A model generated the notes under the pieces. It had not been told where the DNA came from. It saw only the letters and a list, made by a program, of their open reading frames with translations, and searched no databases. Shown one piece after another: positions 1 through 7,929 of a DNA stretch of 64,000 nucleotides. Each line of letters opens with the position of its first letter. Positions within the stretch are counted from its first letter, which is position 1. This DNA is from Nonomuraea aridisoli (GTDB lineage Bacteria > Actinomycetota > Actinomycetes > Streptosporangiales > Streptosporangiaceae): NCBI RefSeq assembly GCF_003236395.1, contig NZ_POUD01000006.1, positions 1 to 64,000 of the forward strand, read 5' to 3'. Made by a program: the position numbers and the translations under genes.

Positions 1-19
1 AGATGTGTATAAGAGGCAG
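1..19. other. Sequencing adapter remnant (Tn5 mosaic end)
   Basis: The first 19 bases match the 19-bp Tn5/Nextera transposon mosaic end at 18 of 19 positions; only base 16 differs (G instead of A). The sequence is more AT-rich than the flank. The simplest reading is untrimmed library adapter at a contig end, not a genomic transposon, because no transposase or second end is present. Confidence 0.85.
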
Positions 20-94
20 GGTTTGGGCACCGCGCCGGATGCCCCGGGCTGAGGCGATCTCGTGAAGGGGCGGTGGGCTGCCTAGGGTGGGCGC

Positions 95-1111
95 ATGGAC
101 ATCGCCACGGCCGTCAAGCTCTGGGACGCCGACCCGGGCTGGCTGAACACCCCTTCCTACGGCATCCCCCCACGCCACGCGTTCGAGGAGCTCCAGACCG
201 CACTGACCCAGTGGCGGCACGGGAGCAGCGACTGGAAACCGTGGGACGCCTCCGTCGGGCGCTCCCGTGCCGCGTTCGCCCGCCTGGTCGGGGCCGACCC
301 CGCCGACGTGATGATCAGCTCGACGGTCTCGCAGATCATGTCCGTCGTGGCCACCGCCCTGCCGGCGGGCGCCGAGGTCGTGGTGCCGGAGGAGGAGTTC
401 ACCAGCAACCTGTTCCCGTGGATGGTGAGCGCCCGTGTCCGTACGGTGCCCGCCGACCGTCTCGCCGACGCGATCACGCGTGACACCGCCGCCGTCGCGT
501 TCAGCCTGGTGCAGTCCGCCACCGGGTACGTCGCCCCGCTCGCCGACATCGTCGCCGCCGCCCGCTCCCACGGCGCGCTGGTGATCGCCGACGGCTCGCA
601 GGCGTGCGGCTGGCTGCCCGTGGACGTGACGGGCGTGGACGCGCTGGCCTGCGCCGCGTACAAGTGGCTGATGGCGCCGCGCGGCGCGGCGTTCGGCTAC
701 CTGTCGCCGGGCCTGCGCGAGCGGATGCGCCCGCTGGCGGCCAACTGGTACGGCGGCGCCGACGAGGGCGGCTCCTACTACGGCCCGCCGCTGCGCCTGG
801 CCGGCGACGCGCGCGCATTCGACCTGTCGCCCGCCTGGTTCTCCTACGTCGGCGCGGCCCCCGCCCTCGAACTCCTCAACGAGATCGGCGTCGAACGGAT
901 CCACGAGCACGACGTGGCCCTGGCCAACCGCTTCAGGACGGGCCTCGGCCTGGAGCCGTCGGACACCGCCATCGTGTCGGTCGACGCCCCAGGCGAACGC
1001 CTGGAGGCGGCCGGGATCAGGGCGGCCGTGCGGGCGGGCAAGGTCCGCGCCGGCTTCCACGTCTACACGACCACCGACGACGTGGACCGGGCCCTCGACG
1101 CCCTGACGTGA
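95..1111 (+). CDS. Aminotransferase class V-fold PLP enzyme
   Basis: This is a PLP-dependent fold-type I enzyme of the class V aminotransferase / cysteine desulfurase-like group, 338 residues. The PLP pocket is visible: an Asp in IADGSQ (about residue 166) that contacts the pyridine nitrogen, and the Schiff-base lysine in AAYKWLMAPRG (K190). It lacks the conserved active-site Cys loop of true cysteine desulfurases near the C-terminus, so a kynureninase/epimerase-like or lyase role is possible; the substrate cannot be read from the sequence. The ATG follows a GGGTGGG stretch that can serve as a ribosome binding site. It is convergent with the TetR gene, with 3 nt between the two stop codons. 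Confidence 0.85.
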   Translation: MDIATAVKLWDADPGWLNTPSYGIPPRHAFEELQTALTQWRHGSSDWKPWDASVGRSRAAFARLVGADPADVMISSTVSQIMSVVATALPAGAEVVVPEEEFTSNLFPWMVSARVRTVPADRLADAITRDTAAVAFSLVQSATGYVAPLADIVAAARSHGALVIADGSQACGWLPVDVTGVDALACAAYKWLMAPRGAAFGYLSPGLRERMRPLAANWYGGADEGGSYYGPPLRLAGDARAFDLSPAWFSYVGAAPALELLNEIGVERIHEHDVALANRFRTGLGLEPSDTAIVSVDAPGERLEAAGIRAAVRAGKVRAGFHVYTTTDDVDRALDALT

Positions 1112-1114
1112 CCG

Positions 1115-1783
1115 TCAGGCGCCGCGGAGGTAGGCCACGGTCATCTCGCCCACCATGCGGCGCAGCCGTTCGCGATGCTCGGGGGCGGCCATGTCGCGTC
1201 CGAACAGTGCCCCGAACGTGTGCTGGTTGGCCACCCGGAAGAAGCAGAACGCGCTGATCATCATGTGCACGTCGATGGCGTCGGCCTCGGTGACGAAGTC
1301 GCCCGAGGCCCGCCCGGCCTCGAGGATGCGCGAGATGAGGTCGAGTACCGGCGCCCCGAGGTTGGCGAGCACCTCCGACTTGCGGATGTGCTCGCCCTGG
1401 TGGATGTTCTCGATGGCGACGAGCTTGATGAAGTCGCGGTGGGCGTCGTGGTGGTCGAACGTCAGCTCGGCCAGCGTCCGGATCGCCTCGACGGGCGCCA
1501 GGTGCTCGACGTCGACCGTGCGCTCGACGGCCCGCACCTCGGAGTACGCCTTCTCCAGCACCGCGATGTAGAGGCGCTCCTTGCTGCCGAAGTAGTAGTA
1601 GATCATGCGCTTGGTCGTGCGCATCAGCTCGGCGATCTCGTCGACCCGCGCCCCGGCGTATCCGTGGCGGGCGAACTCGCTCTGCGCGACCGCGAGGATC
1701 TCCGCCCGGGTCCGCTCGGCGTCACGCCGGCGCGGGCCGCCGGCCGGCTGGGTGGCGTGCTGGGTGGCCGGCTGCGAGGTCAT
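1115..1783 (-). CDS. TetR family transcriptional regulator
   Basis: This is a 222-residue TetR-type repressor. The N-terminal HTH (about residues 22-68) shows the family pattern: TRAEILAVAQSEFARHGY, then ARVDEIAELM and MIYYYFGSKERLY. The C-terminal half is helical and would bind the ligand. It is divergent from the MHS transporter at 1952, and the shared 168-bp gap holds overlapping palindromes just downstream of a promoter for the transporter, so it probably represses that transporter and itself. The ligand is unknown. An alternative start lies a few codons inside the low-complexity N-terminus. Confidence 0.9.
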   Translation of the reverse strand: MTSQPATQHATQPAGGPRRRDAERTRAEILAVAQSEFARHGYAGARVDEIAELMRTTKRMIYYYFGSKERLYIAVLEKAYSEVRAVERTVDVEHLAPVEAIRTLAELTFDHHDAHRDFIKLVAIENIHQGEHIRKSEVLANLGAPVLDLISRILEAGRASGDFVTEADAIDVHMMISAFCFFRVANQHTFGALFGRDMAAPEHRERLRRMVGEMTVAYLRGA

Positions 1784-1831
1784 CCGCCCATAGTAATGAC
1801 CGCCCGCGGCGCCGTACGGCGGCCCGGTCCC

Positions 1832-1860
1832 TTGACAGCCGCCGCACGGCCCTGCAGCAT
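1832..1860 (+). promoter_or_regulatory. Putative promoter of the MFS transporter gene
   Basis: TTGACA at 1832-1837, a 17-nt spacer, and CAGCAT at 1855-1860 form a plausible housekeeping promoter. The predicted transcription start, near 1867, falls directly before the palindromes at 1870-1888. No experimental support is available. Confidence 0.45.
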
Positions 1861-1869
1861 TGCCGCAAC

Positions 1870-1888
1870 GTTAATTAACTATCTAGTT
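1870..1888. promoter_or_regulatory. Palindromic operator, probable TetR site
   Basis: Two overlapping dyads occur in an AT-rich island: GTTAATTAAC (perfect 10-mer, 1870-1879) and AACTA-TC-TAGTT (1877-1888). They sit at the predicted start of the transporter transcript, between the divergent TetR and MFS genes, the usual position for a TetR operator. Assignment to this TetR is inference. Confidence 0.6.
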
Positions 1889-1951
1889 CGTAAAACGCAG
1901 GTAAACGGCGCGTCGGGGGCCGCCGGACCACGCTCACCGAGGAGAGCAACC

Positions 1952-3301
1952 GTGACCGACAGCTCACCGGACACCCCCCTGAGCCGGGGCACCCCCCGCA
2001 AGGCCGCCGTCGCCGCCTGGATCGGCAGCGCTCTCGAGTACTACGACTTCTTCATCTACGGCAGCGCCGCCGCGCTGATCTTCAGCAGGGTCTTCTTCGA
2101 CGACTCCGACCCGGCCACCGCCACCCTGCAGTCGCTGGCCAGCTTCGGCGTCGCCTACGCCGCCCGGCCCGTGGGCGCGTTCATCCTGGGTCACGTGGGC
2201 GACCGGTTCGGCCGCAAGAAGATCATGGTGTTCACGCTGGTGCTGATGGGCGTCTCCACGTTCCTCATCGGCTGCCTGCCCACCCGCGACCAGATCGGCA
2301 ACCTCGCGCCCACGCTGCTGGTGCTGCTGCGCATCCTGCAGGGCCTGTCGGCGGCGGGCGAGCAGGCCAGCGCCAACTCGATGACCCTGGAGCACTCCCC
2401 CGCCGACCGGCGCGGCTACTTCACCAGCTTCACGCTGAACGGCACCCAGTTCGGCCAGATCCTGGCCACGTTCGTGTTCATCCCGGTGGCGGCGCTGCCG
2501 GAGGAGCAGTTGCTGAGCTGGGGCTGGCGGGTGCCGTTCTGGCTGAGCGTGGCCGTCGCCGTGGTCGGCTGGATCATCCGCCGGCGGCTGGAGGAGACCC
2601 CGGCCTTCGAGGAGGAGGTCGCCCGGGGCACCGTGCCGCGGATGCCGCTGGCCGTGCTGTTCCGCGACCACTGGCGCAGTGTGGTGCGCGTGGTGTGCGC
2701 GGCGCTCATCGCCACCGTCAGCACGATCTTCACGGTGTGGGCGCTCAACTACGCCACCAGCGACGAGATCGGCCTCGACAACGCCACGATGCTCTGGGTG
2801 AGCATCGCCGCGAACGCCGTCGCGCTGGTCGCGATCCCGCTGTGGGCGCGGCTGTCGGACCGGATCGGCCGCAAGCCCGTCTTCCTCGTGGGCGCGATCG
2901 GCAGCCCGATCATGATCTTCGCTTACCTGGCGGCGATCAACTCGCGCAACTACGCGCTGGTCTTCCTGGTCGGCATCCTGACGCTCGGCGTCGTCTACAG
3001 CGCCTCCAACGGCATCTGGCCGGCGCTGTACGGCGAGATGTTCAGCACGAAGGTGCGGCTGTCGGGCATGGCGATCGGCACCCAGATCGGCTTCGCGGTG
3101 GCCGGGTTCGCGGTGGCCTCGGCCGCGGGCATCGTCTCGCCGGAGGGCTGGCTGGGCCTGCAGGGCTGGGTCGGCGTGGGCATCTTCACCGCCATCCTCT
3201 GCGCGATCAGCGCCGTCGCGGTGGCCACGGCTCGGGAGACGTACCGGGTGCCGACCGAGCGGCTGGGCCTGCCCGCCACCCGCGAGGAGGCCGCTGCTTG
3301 A
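1952..3301 (+). CDS. MFS transporter, metabolite:H+ symporter (MHS) type
   Basis: This is a 449-residue, 12-helix major facilitator of the MHS subfamily, which imports organic acids and zwitterions with protons. Features seen: the N-terminal signature SALEYYDFFIYG in helix 1, the loop 2-3 motif GDRFGRKKIM, and its repeat SDRIGRKPVF between helices 8 and 9. The GTG start at 1952 is chosen because GAGGAGAGC lies just upstream and the protein aligns from there; the open frame continues to 1175 only because of high GC. The substrate is unknown. Control by the divergent TetR is likely. Confidence 0.9.
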   Translation: MTDSSPDTPLSRGTPRKAAVAAWIGSALEYYDFFIYGSAAALIFSRVFFDDSDPATATLQSLASFGVAYAARPVGAFILGHVGDRFGRKKIMVFTLVLMGVSTFLIGCLPTRDQIGNLAPTLLVLLRILQGLSAAGEQASANSMTLEHSPADRRGYFTSFTLNGTQFGQILATFVFIPVAALPEEQLLSWGWRVPFWLSVAVAVVGWIIRRRLEETPAFEEEVARGTVPRMPLAVLFRDHWRSVVRVVCAALIATVSTIFTVWALNYATSDEIGLDNATMLWVSIAANAVALVAIPLWARLSDRIGRKPVFLVGAIGSPIMIFAYLAAINSRNYALVFLVGILTLGVVYSASNGIWPALYGEMFSTKVRLSGMAIGTQIGFAVAGFAVASAAGIVSPEGWLGLQGWVGVGIFTAILCAISAVAVATARETYRVPTERLGLPATREEAAA

Positions 3302-3314
3302 GGTCGGCCTGAGG

Positions 3315-4358
3315 TCAGGCCGGGTAGGCGTGGGTCTCGGTGGCCTTCACCGCGGCCCACACCTGCCGGCCGGGGCTCAGGTCGAGGTCGGCGAGGGCGG
3401 CGGGCGTGATGTCGACGAACGCGGCGATGGGCCCGCCGAGGTGGACCCGTACGTTGTCGCCGTGGCGTTCGACGCCCTCGACGGCGGCCTGCCACAGGTT
3501 GCGCGGGCTGCCGTCGGGCCGGGTGCGGTAGAGCGCCCCGGCGGCCGGCGAGAACGCCACGAACGCCGGCCCGTCCACCTGCTCGATCGTGCTGAACAGC
3601 AGCTCGCCCACCTTGACGCGGACCCCGTCGCCCGTCCCCCGGTACAGGTTGAGCCCGACCAGCCGCGCAACGTAGTCCGTACGGGGCCGCCTGGCCACCT
3701 CGGCCGGCTCGCCCTGCTGGACGACGGCGCCGTCCTCGACCACGACCAGCCGGTCGGCCAGCACCATGGCGTCGAGCGGGTCGTGCGTGACGAGCACGGT
3801 GGCCCCGTCGAACCCGGCCAGGTCGCGGCGCAGCCGGGAGCGGATCTCCAGCCGGGTGTGCGCGTCGAGCGCGGCGAGCGGCTCGTCGAGCAGCAGCAGC
3901 CGCGGCCGTACGGCCAGCGCGCGGGCCAGGGCGACCCGCTGCGCCTGACCGCCGGACAGCCGGCGGGGTTTGGCGGCGGCGTGGGCGGCCAGGCCGACGC
4001 GTTCGAGCAGGTCGGCGGCGACACGGCGGGCCTCGGCCTTGGAGGCGCCGCGGCAGCGCGGGCCGAAGGCGACGTTGTCGAGGGCGGACAGGTGCGGGAA
4101 GAGCAGGTAGTCCTGGAACACCATGCCGATGGGCCGCCGGTCGGGAGGCTCGGTGTGCAGGGGGCGGCCGTCGAGGGTGATGTGCCCCTCCTCGGCCAGA
4201 CCGGTGAGGCCCGCCAGGGCGCGCAGGGCGGTGGTCTTGCCCGCGCCGTTGGGGCCGAGCAGCGCGACGACCTCGCCGGGGGCGGCCTCGAAGGAGACGT
4301 CGAGCCGGAACGCGGGCCGGGTGACGACGAGCCGGGCGCGCAGGCCGGATGCGGTCAT
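3315..4358 (-). CDS. modC: Molybdate ABC transporter ATPase
   Basis: This is the ATP-hydrolysing subunit of a molybdate (possibly tungstate) importer, 347 residues. It shows Walker A GPNGAGKT (residues 35-42), Q-loop FQDYLLFPHL, signature LSGGQAQR, Walker B LLLLDEP and switch His in LVTHD. The C-terminal third is a TOBE/MOP-type oxyanion-binding region, as in ModC. The start is the ATG that overlaps the modB stop (ATGA). The open frame runs on to 5402 only as a shadow of modB. It is the last gene of a four-gene operon. Confidence 0.93.
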   Translation of the reverse strand: MTASGLRARLVVTRPAFRLDVSFEAAPGEVVALLGPNGAGKTTALRALAGLTGLAEEGHITLDGRPLHTEPPDRRPIGMVFQDYLLFPHLSALDNVAFGPRCRGASKAEARRVAADLLERVGLAAHAAAKPRRLSGGQAQRVALARALAVRPRLLLLDEPLAALDAHTRLEIRSRLRRDLAGFDGATVLVTHDPLDAMVLADRLVVVEDGAVVQQGEPAEVARRPRTDYVARLVGLNLYRGTGDGVRVKVGELLFSTIEQVDGPAFVAFSPAAGALYRTRPDGSPRNLWQAAVEGVERHGDNVRVHLGGPIAAFVDITPAALADLDLSPGRQVWAAVKATETHAYPA

Positions 4359-5185
4359 GCGGCGTTCACCCACCGGTCGCGCAGGCTGGCCAGGATGACG
4401 ACCGAGACGGCGAGCAGGACGAGGCTGAGCACGATGGCGGCCTCCGGCTCGGTCTCCAGGGCGAGGTAGACGGCCAGCGGCATGGTGCGGGTGGTGCCGG
4501 GGAAGTTCCCGGCGAACGTGATCGTGGCTCCGAACTCGCCGAGCGCCCGCGCCCAGCACAGCACCGCCCCGGCCACGATGCCGGGCGCGACGAGCGGCAG
4601 CGTGACGCGACGGAAGACCGTCCAGCGGGAGGCGCCGAGGGTGGCCGCGGCCTCCTCGTAGCGCTGGTCGGCCGCGCGCAGCGCGCCCTCCACGCTGATG
4701 ACGAGGAACGGCATCGCGACGAACGCCTCCGCGACGACCACCCCCGCGGTGGTGAACGGCAGGGTGACGCCGAACGCCGACTCCAGCCACTGGCCGACGA
4801 GCCCGCGCCGGCCGAGGACGAGCAGCAGCGCCACGCCGCCGACGACCGGGGGCAGCACGAGCGGCACGGTGACCAGCGCCCGCACCACGCGCCTGCCGGG
4901 CAGGTCGACGCGGGCGAGCAACCAGGCGAGCGGCACGCCCAGCAGCAGGCACACGGCGGTGGCGATGGTGGCCGTCACCAGCGACAGCCGCAGCGCCTCG
5001 AGGACCTGCGGCTCGGCCAGCCGCTGCAGCAGCGTCGGCCAGGGGGCGCGGATCAGCAGCCCGGCCAGCGGCAGCACGAGGAAGGCCAGCCCGAGCAGCG
5101 CGGGCACCACGAGCACCCACGGCAACCGCCCGGCGACGACGCGCCCGCCACCTCGGGCGGGGCCGGTCGGGGAGGTCGTCGTCAT
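4355..5185 (-). CDS. modB: Molybdate ABC transporter permease
   Basis: This is a 276-residue integral membrane subunit with about six transmembrane helices and the binding-protein-dependent permease (EAA-like) loop EEAAATLGASRWTVFRRVTL, which docks onto ModC. The phrase LGEFGATITFAGNFPGTTRT after the loop is typical of ModB. It overlaps modA upstream and modC downstream by 4 nt each, so translation of the three genes is probably coupled. Confidence 0.93.
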   Translation of the reverse strand: MTTTSPTGPARGGGRVVAGRLPWVLVVPALLGLAFLVLPLAGLLIRAPWPTLLQRLAEPQVLEALRLSLVTATIATAVCLLLGVPLAWLLARVDLPGRRVVRALVTVPLVLPPVVGGVALLLVLGRRGLVGQWLESAFGVTLPFTTAGVVVAEAFVAMPFLVISVEGALRAADQRYEEAAATLGASRWTVFRRVTLPLVAPGIVAGAVLCWARALGEFGATITFAGNFPGTTRTMPLAVYLALETEPEAAIVLSLVLLAVSVVILASLRDRWVNAA

Positions 5186-5928
5186 GGGGCCTCGAATCCG
5201 GCCTTGGCCAGCACGTCCTTGCCCTGCGGCGAGAGCACGAGCTCGACGAACCGCCGGGCGAGGTCGCCCGCGGGCGCGTCGCCGAGCACCACGATCGGGT
5301 AGTCGTTGACCGCCCGGTCGGCCTCGGGGAACGGGATGCCGAGCACCTCGCCACCCGCCGCCGGCACGTCGGTGCGGTAGACGAGCGCCGCGTCGACCTC
5401 ACCGAGCCGGACCTTGGTGAGCGTGGCCTTGACGTCCTGCTCCAACGTCACCGGCGTGAGCCGCACCCCGGCGGCCTCGAGCGCCTGGGCGGCGGCGGCC
5501 CCGCACGGCACCTGCTCAGCGCAGAGGGCGACCTTCACCCCCGGATCGGCCAGGTCGGCGAGCACCCGGACGTTCGCCGGGTTTCCGGCCGGGACGGCGA
5601 TCTCCAGCTTGTTGCGCGCGAACGTGACCGGCTCATCGGCCAGGGAGGCGTCGGTGACCGTGCGCATGGTGGCGGGGCTGGCCGCGGCGAACACGTCGGC
5701 CGGGGCGCCCTGCACGATCTGCTGGGCGAGGGTGGCGCTCGACCCGAAGTTGAACGTCACCGCCGTGCCCGGATGCGCGGCCTCGAACGCCTCGCCGAGC
5801 CGGGTGAAGCTCTCGGTCAGCGACGCCGCCGCGAACACCGTCACCTTCCCGCCGGCCCCTGACGGCTCCGCCCCGCACCCGGCGAGGACGAGCGCCGCGG
5901 CGAGGACCGTCAGCAGGAGGCGCCTCAC
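5182..5928 (-). CDS. modA: Molybdate-binding lipoprotein
   Basis: This is a 248-residue extracytoplasmic solute-binding protein. It has a lipoprotein signal peptide with lipobox LAGC (lipidated Cys at residue 18), then the ModA pattern: VFAAASLTESF, FNFGSSATLAQQI, GAPADVFAAAS. The Ser and Ala positions in these motifs contact the oxyanion in characterised ModA proteins. It overlaps the upstream regulator gene and modB by 4 nt each. Tungstate preference cannot be excluded. Confidence 0.93.
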   Translation of the reverse strand: MRRLLLTVLAAALVLAGCGAEPSGAGGKVTVFAAASLTESFTRLGEAFEAAHPGTAVTFNFGSSATLAQQIVQGAPADVFAAASPATMRTVTDASLADEPVTFARNKLEIAVPAGNPANVRVLADLADPGVKVALCAEQVPCGAAAAQALEAAGVRLTPVTLEQDVKATLTKVRLGEVDAALVYRTDVPAAGGEVLGIPFPEADRAVNDYPIVVLGDAPAGDLARRFVELVLSPQGKDVLAKAGFEAP

Positions 5929-6335
5929 GAGGCGCTCCCCGCGCGCTCGCGACCGGGGACCTCGACCACGACGTTGGTGGACTTGATCACGGCCTCGGCC
6001 ACCACGCCCGGCTCCAGCCCCAGCTCGTCGGCGGCCTGCCGGCTCATCAGCGACACCACGCGGTACGGCCCCGCCGCGATCTCCACCTGCGCCATCACCG
6101 CGTCCTTCAGCACGTCGGTGACGATGCCGCGCAGCCGGTTGCGGGCCGAGGACCGCCCGCTCTCCGGCGACTCGACCTGCGATCGGGCGAACACCGCCAG
6201 GTCCGCGCCCTTCACCCGCCGGTGGCCGTGCTCGTCACGCTCGGCCGCGAGCCGCCCGGAGTCGACCCACCGGCGCACGGTGTCGGCGCTGACGCCGAGC
6301 AGCGCAGCCGCCTCGCTGATCCTGAACGTCGTCAC
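5925..6335 (-). CDS. HTH-TOBE molybdate-responsive regulator (ModE-like)
   Basis: This is a 136-residue protein with an N-terminal MerR/excisionase-type HTH (FRISEAAALLGVSADTVRRW) and a C-terminal Mop/TOBE domain (about residues 68-130; the stretch AQVEIAAGPYRVVSLMS) that binds molybdate. It differs from E. coli ModE in having a shorter DNA-binding part. It is the first gene of the mod operon and overlaps modA by 4 nt, so it probably senses molybdate and regulates this operon. GTG at 6335 is preferred to the GTG at 6365 because the HTH begins at once and a leaderless promoter fits. Confidence 0.85.
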   Translation of the reverse strand: MTTFRISEAAALLGVSADTVRRWVDSGRLAAERDEHGHRRVKGADLAVFARSQVESPESGRSSARNRLRGIVTDVLKDAVMAQVEIAAGPYRVVSLMSRQAADELGLEPGVVAEAVIKSTNVVVEVPGRERAGSAS

Positions 6336-6343
6336 AGCACACC

Positions 6344-6372
6344 ACCCTACCCTCGCACAATCCACCGCAGAA
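6344..6372 (-). promoter_or_regulatory. Putative leaderless promoter of the mod operon
   Basis: Read on the minus strand: TTCTGC (6372-6367), 17 nt, then TAGGGT (6349-6344). The -10 box ends 8 nt before the GTG at 6335, so the transcript would begin at or next to the start codon (leaderless mRNA, common in actinobacteria). Confidence 0.4.
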
Positions 6373-6424
6373 GCCCCTTGGAATCGGCATCCGCGCCCTC
6401 AATCGGCATCATGGCCTCGCAGAC

Positions 6425-6459
6425 GCGTGATCACGCCCCGGGCGGCTCTCCGGTAGACT
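6425..6459 (+). promoter_or_regulatory. Perfect 12-nt palindrome over putative promoter of ankyrin gene
   Basis: GCGTGATCACGC (6425-6436) is a perfect palindrome. It covers the -35 position of a candidate promoter whose -10 box is TAGACT (6454-6459), 17 nt downstream. This arrangement suits a repressor site; the regulator is unknown. Confidence 0.35.
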
Positions 6460-6580
6460 CCACGGTGCGCAGCCGGGCGCATCCAGTCCGCGGGGCAGGG
6501 ACGATCCCACCGGCGACACCGCACACCTGGTCGACGGACCTCGGCCCGCGGACGCGGACACGGGCAGACGGAGGTTCGCC

Positions 6581-7897
6581 GTGCCTGACCTTCCCCAGCG
6601 CCCTTCCCTGGAGCACCTGCGCAAGCAGGCCAAGGCGCTCGCGCGCGCCCGTGGCGTGCCGCTGAGCCGGGCGCAGTTCGACCTCGCCCGCGACCACGGC
6701 TTCCCCAGCTGGCCGAGGCTGGTGGCGTACGTACGCGCGACGGGCCTGCGGGGCGTCGAGCGGGCGCTCGCCCTGGCCGACGCCGACGCGCTCGCGGCGC
6801 TGCTGGCCGCCCGGCCGGGGGCCGCGACGGAGCCGGTCGGCGGGCTGGCGCCGCTGCTCACGCTGCTGCGGCACGGCACCGGCCCGGCCGAGCGGATCCG
6901 CGCGTGCGCACGCCTCCTGCTCGACGCCGGGGCCGACCCCGCCTGCCACACCGTCGAGCAGAACGGCGAAAGCAGGCGCAGCGCGCTGTTCGACGCCGTG
7001 GCGCGCGGCGACCTGGCCCTCGTCCGCCTGCTGCTGGAGTACGGCGCGCCGCCGGACGAGGACGCCTTCTACCGGGCCTGCGAGCACTCCGGCGGCGCGT
7101 TCCTCGACCTGCTCCACCGGCCGGGCTTCGAACGCCTGATCGTCCGCAAACTGGACTTCGAGGACGCGGCGGGCCTGCGCTGGTTCCTCGACCACGGGGC
7201 CGACGTGAACGCCTGCCGCGCCCTGCACCACGCGATCGCCCGGGGCCGCGGCACGACCGTCCTGACGATGCTGCTGGACGCCGGCGCCGACGTGAACCTG
7301 CCGTGGGACCGCTGGGACGTCGGCCGCCGCCCCCTCGCGCTGGCCGCCCGCTGCGGGCACCTGGCGGCGTACGAACTGCTGGCCGAGCGCGGCGCGCGGG
7401 CGGAGCTCGACGCGGTGGACGCGGCGGTGCTGGCGGTGGCGCGCGGCGAGTCCGCGCGCCTGCCGGCCGCTCCCCCGCCGGTGCTCGGCGTGCCGGGCGG
7501 CGGCTCCGGCTGGCTGCTCGGGCAGTTCGCCCAGCTGGGCCGCACGGAGGTGGTGCGGACGCTGCTGGACGCCGGCATGGCGGTGGACACCCGCGGCTGG
7601 AGCAACTTCACCCCGCTGGACCAGGCCGCCATGCACGGCCGGGCGCGGACCGTGCGGCTGCTCGTCGAGCGCGGGGCCGACCTCCACGACCGCGCCTTCG
7701 ACGAGGAGGGCCCGACCCCGCTGGACTGCGCCCTATGGGGCCTGCGCCACAACCGTGCCGCCGACGGCGACTACCCCGGCACGGTGGCCGTCCTCGTGGC
7801 CGCCGGCGCCCCCACCCGCCTGACCCCGCCGACCGGCGACGCCGCGATCGACGCCCTCCTGACCGGACGCGGGACGGAGGACCGGAAAATCCGTTGA
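6581..7897 (+). CDS. Ankyrin repeat protein
   Basis: This is a 438-residue soluble protein built from ankyrin repeats. Repeat cores such as LLLDAGADPAC, LLLEYGAPPDE, MLLDAGADVNLP, TLLDAGMAVDT and LLVERGADLHD are visible across residues 100-420. The N-terminus (SLEHLRKQAKALARA, then HGFPSWPRLVAYV) is a conserved cap of actinobacterial ankyrin proteins of this type. Ankyrin repeats mediate protein binding; the partner is unknown. The GTG start has GGAGG 8 nt upstream. The stop overlaps an alternative start of the next gene (TGATG), suggesting one transcript. Confidence 0.85.
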   Translation: MPDLPQRPSLEHLRKQAKALARARGVPLSRAQFDLARDHGFPSWPRLVAYVRATGLRGVERALALADADALAALLAARPGAATEPVGGLAPLLTLLRHGTGPAERIRACARLLLDAGADPACHTVEQNGESRRSALFDAVARGDLALVRLLLEYGAPPDEDAFYRACEHSGGAFLDLLHRPGFERLIVRKLDFEDAAGLRWFLDHGADVNACRALHHAIARGRGTTVLTMLLDAGADVNLPWDRWDVGRRPLALAARCGHLAAYELLAERGARAELDAVDAAVLAVARGESARLPAAPPPVLGVPGGGSGWLLGQFAQLGRTEVVRTLLDAGMAVDTRGWSNFTPLDQAAMHGRARTVRLLVERGADLHDRAFDEEGPTPLDCALWGLRHNRAADGDYPGTVAVLVAAGAPTRLTPPTGDAAIDALLTGRGTEDRKIR

Positions 7898-7929
7898 TGG
7901 GTTCTGTACCGTCCGGAATAGTCGCGGGG

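Noticed and set aside
1175..1951. Upstream extension of the MFS transporter frame (would add 259 residues)
   Set aside because: The extra sequence is a shadow of the TetR gene on the other strand and has no fold-like features; GAGGAGAGC before GTG 1952 marks the real start.
4359..5402. Fused frame joining modC to a long upstream region
   Set aside because: It is a Arg/Pro-rich shadow of modB; the modC fold starts at MTASGLRARL, overlapping the modB stop.
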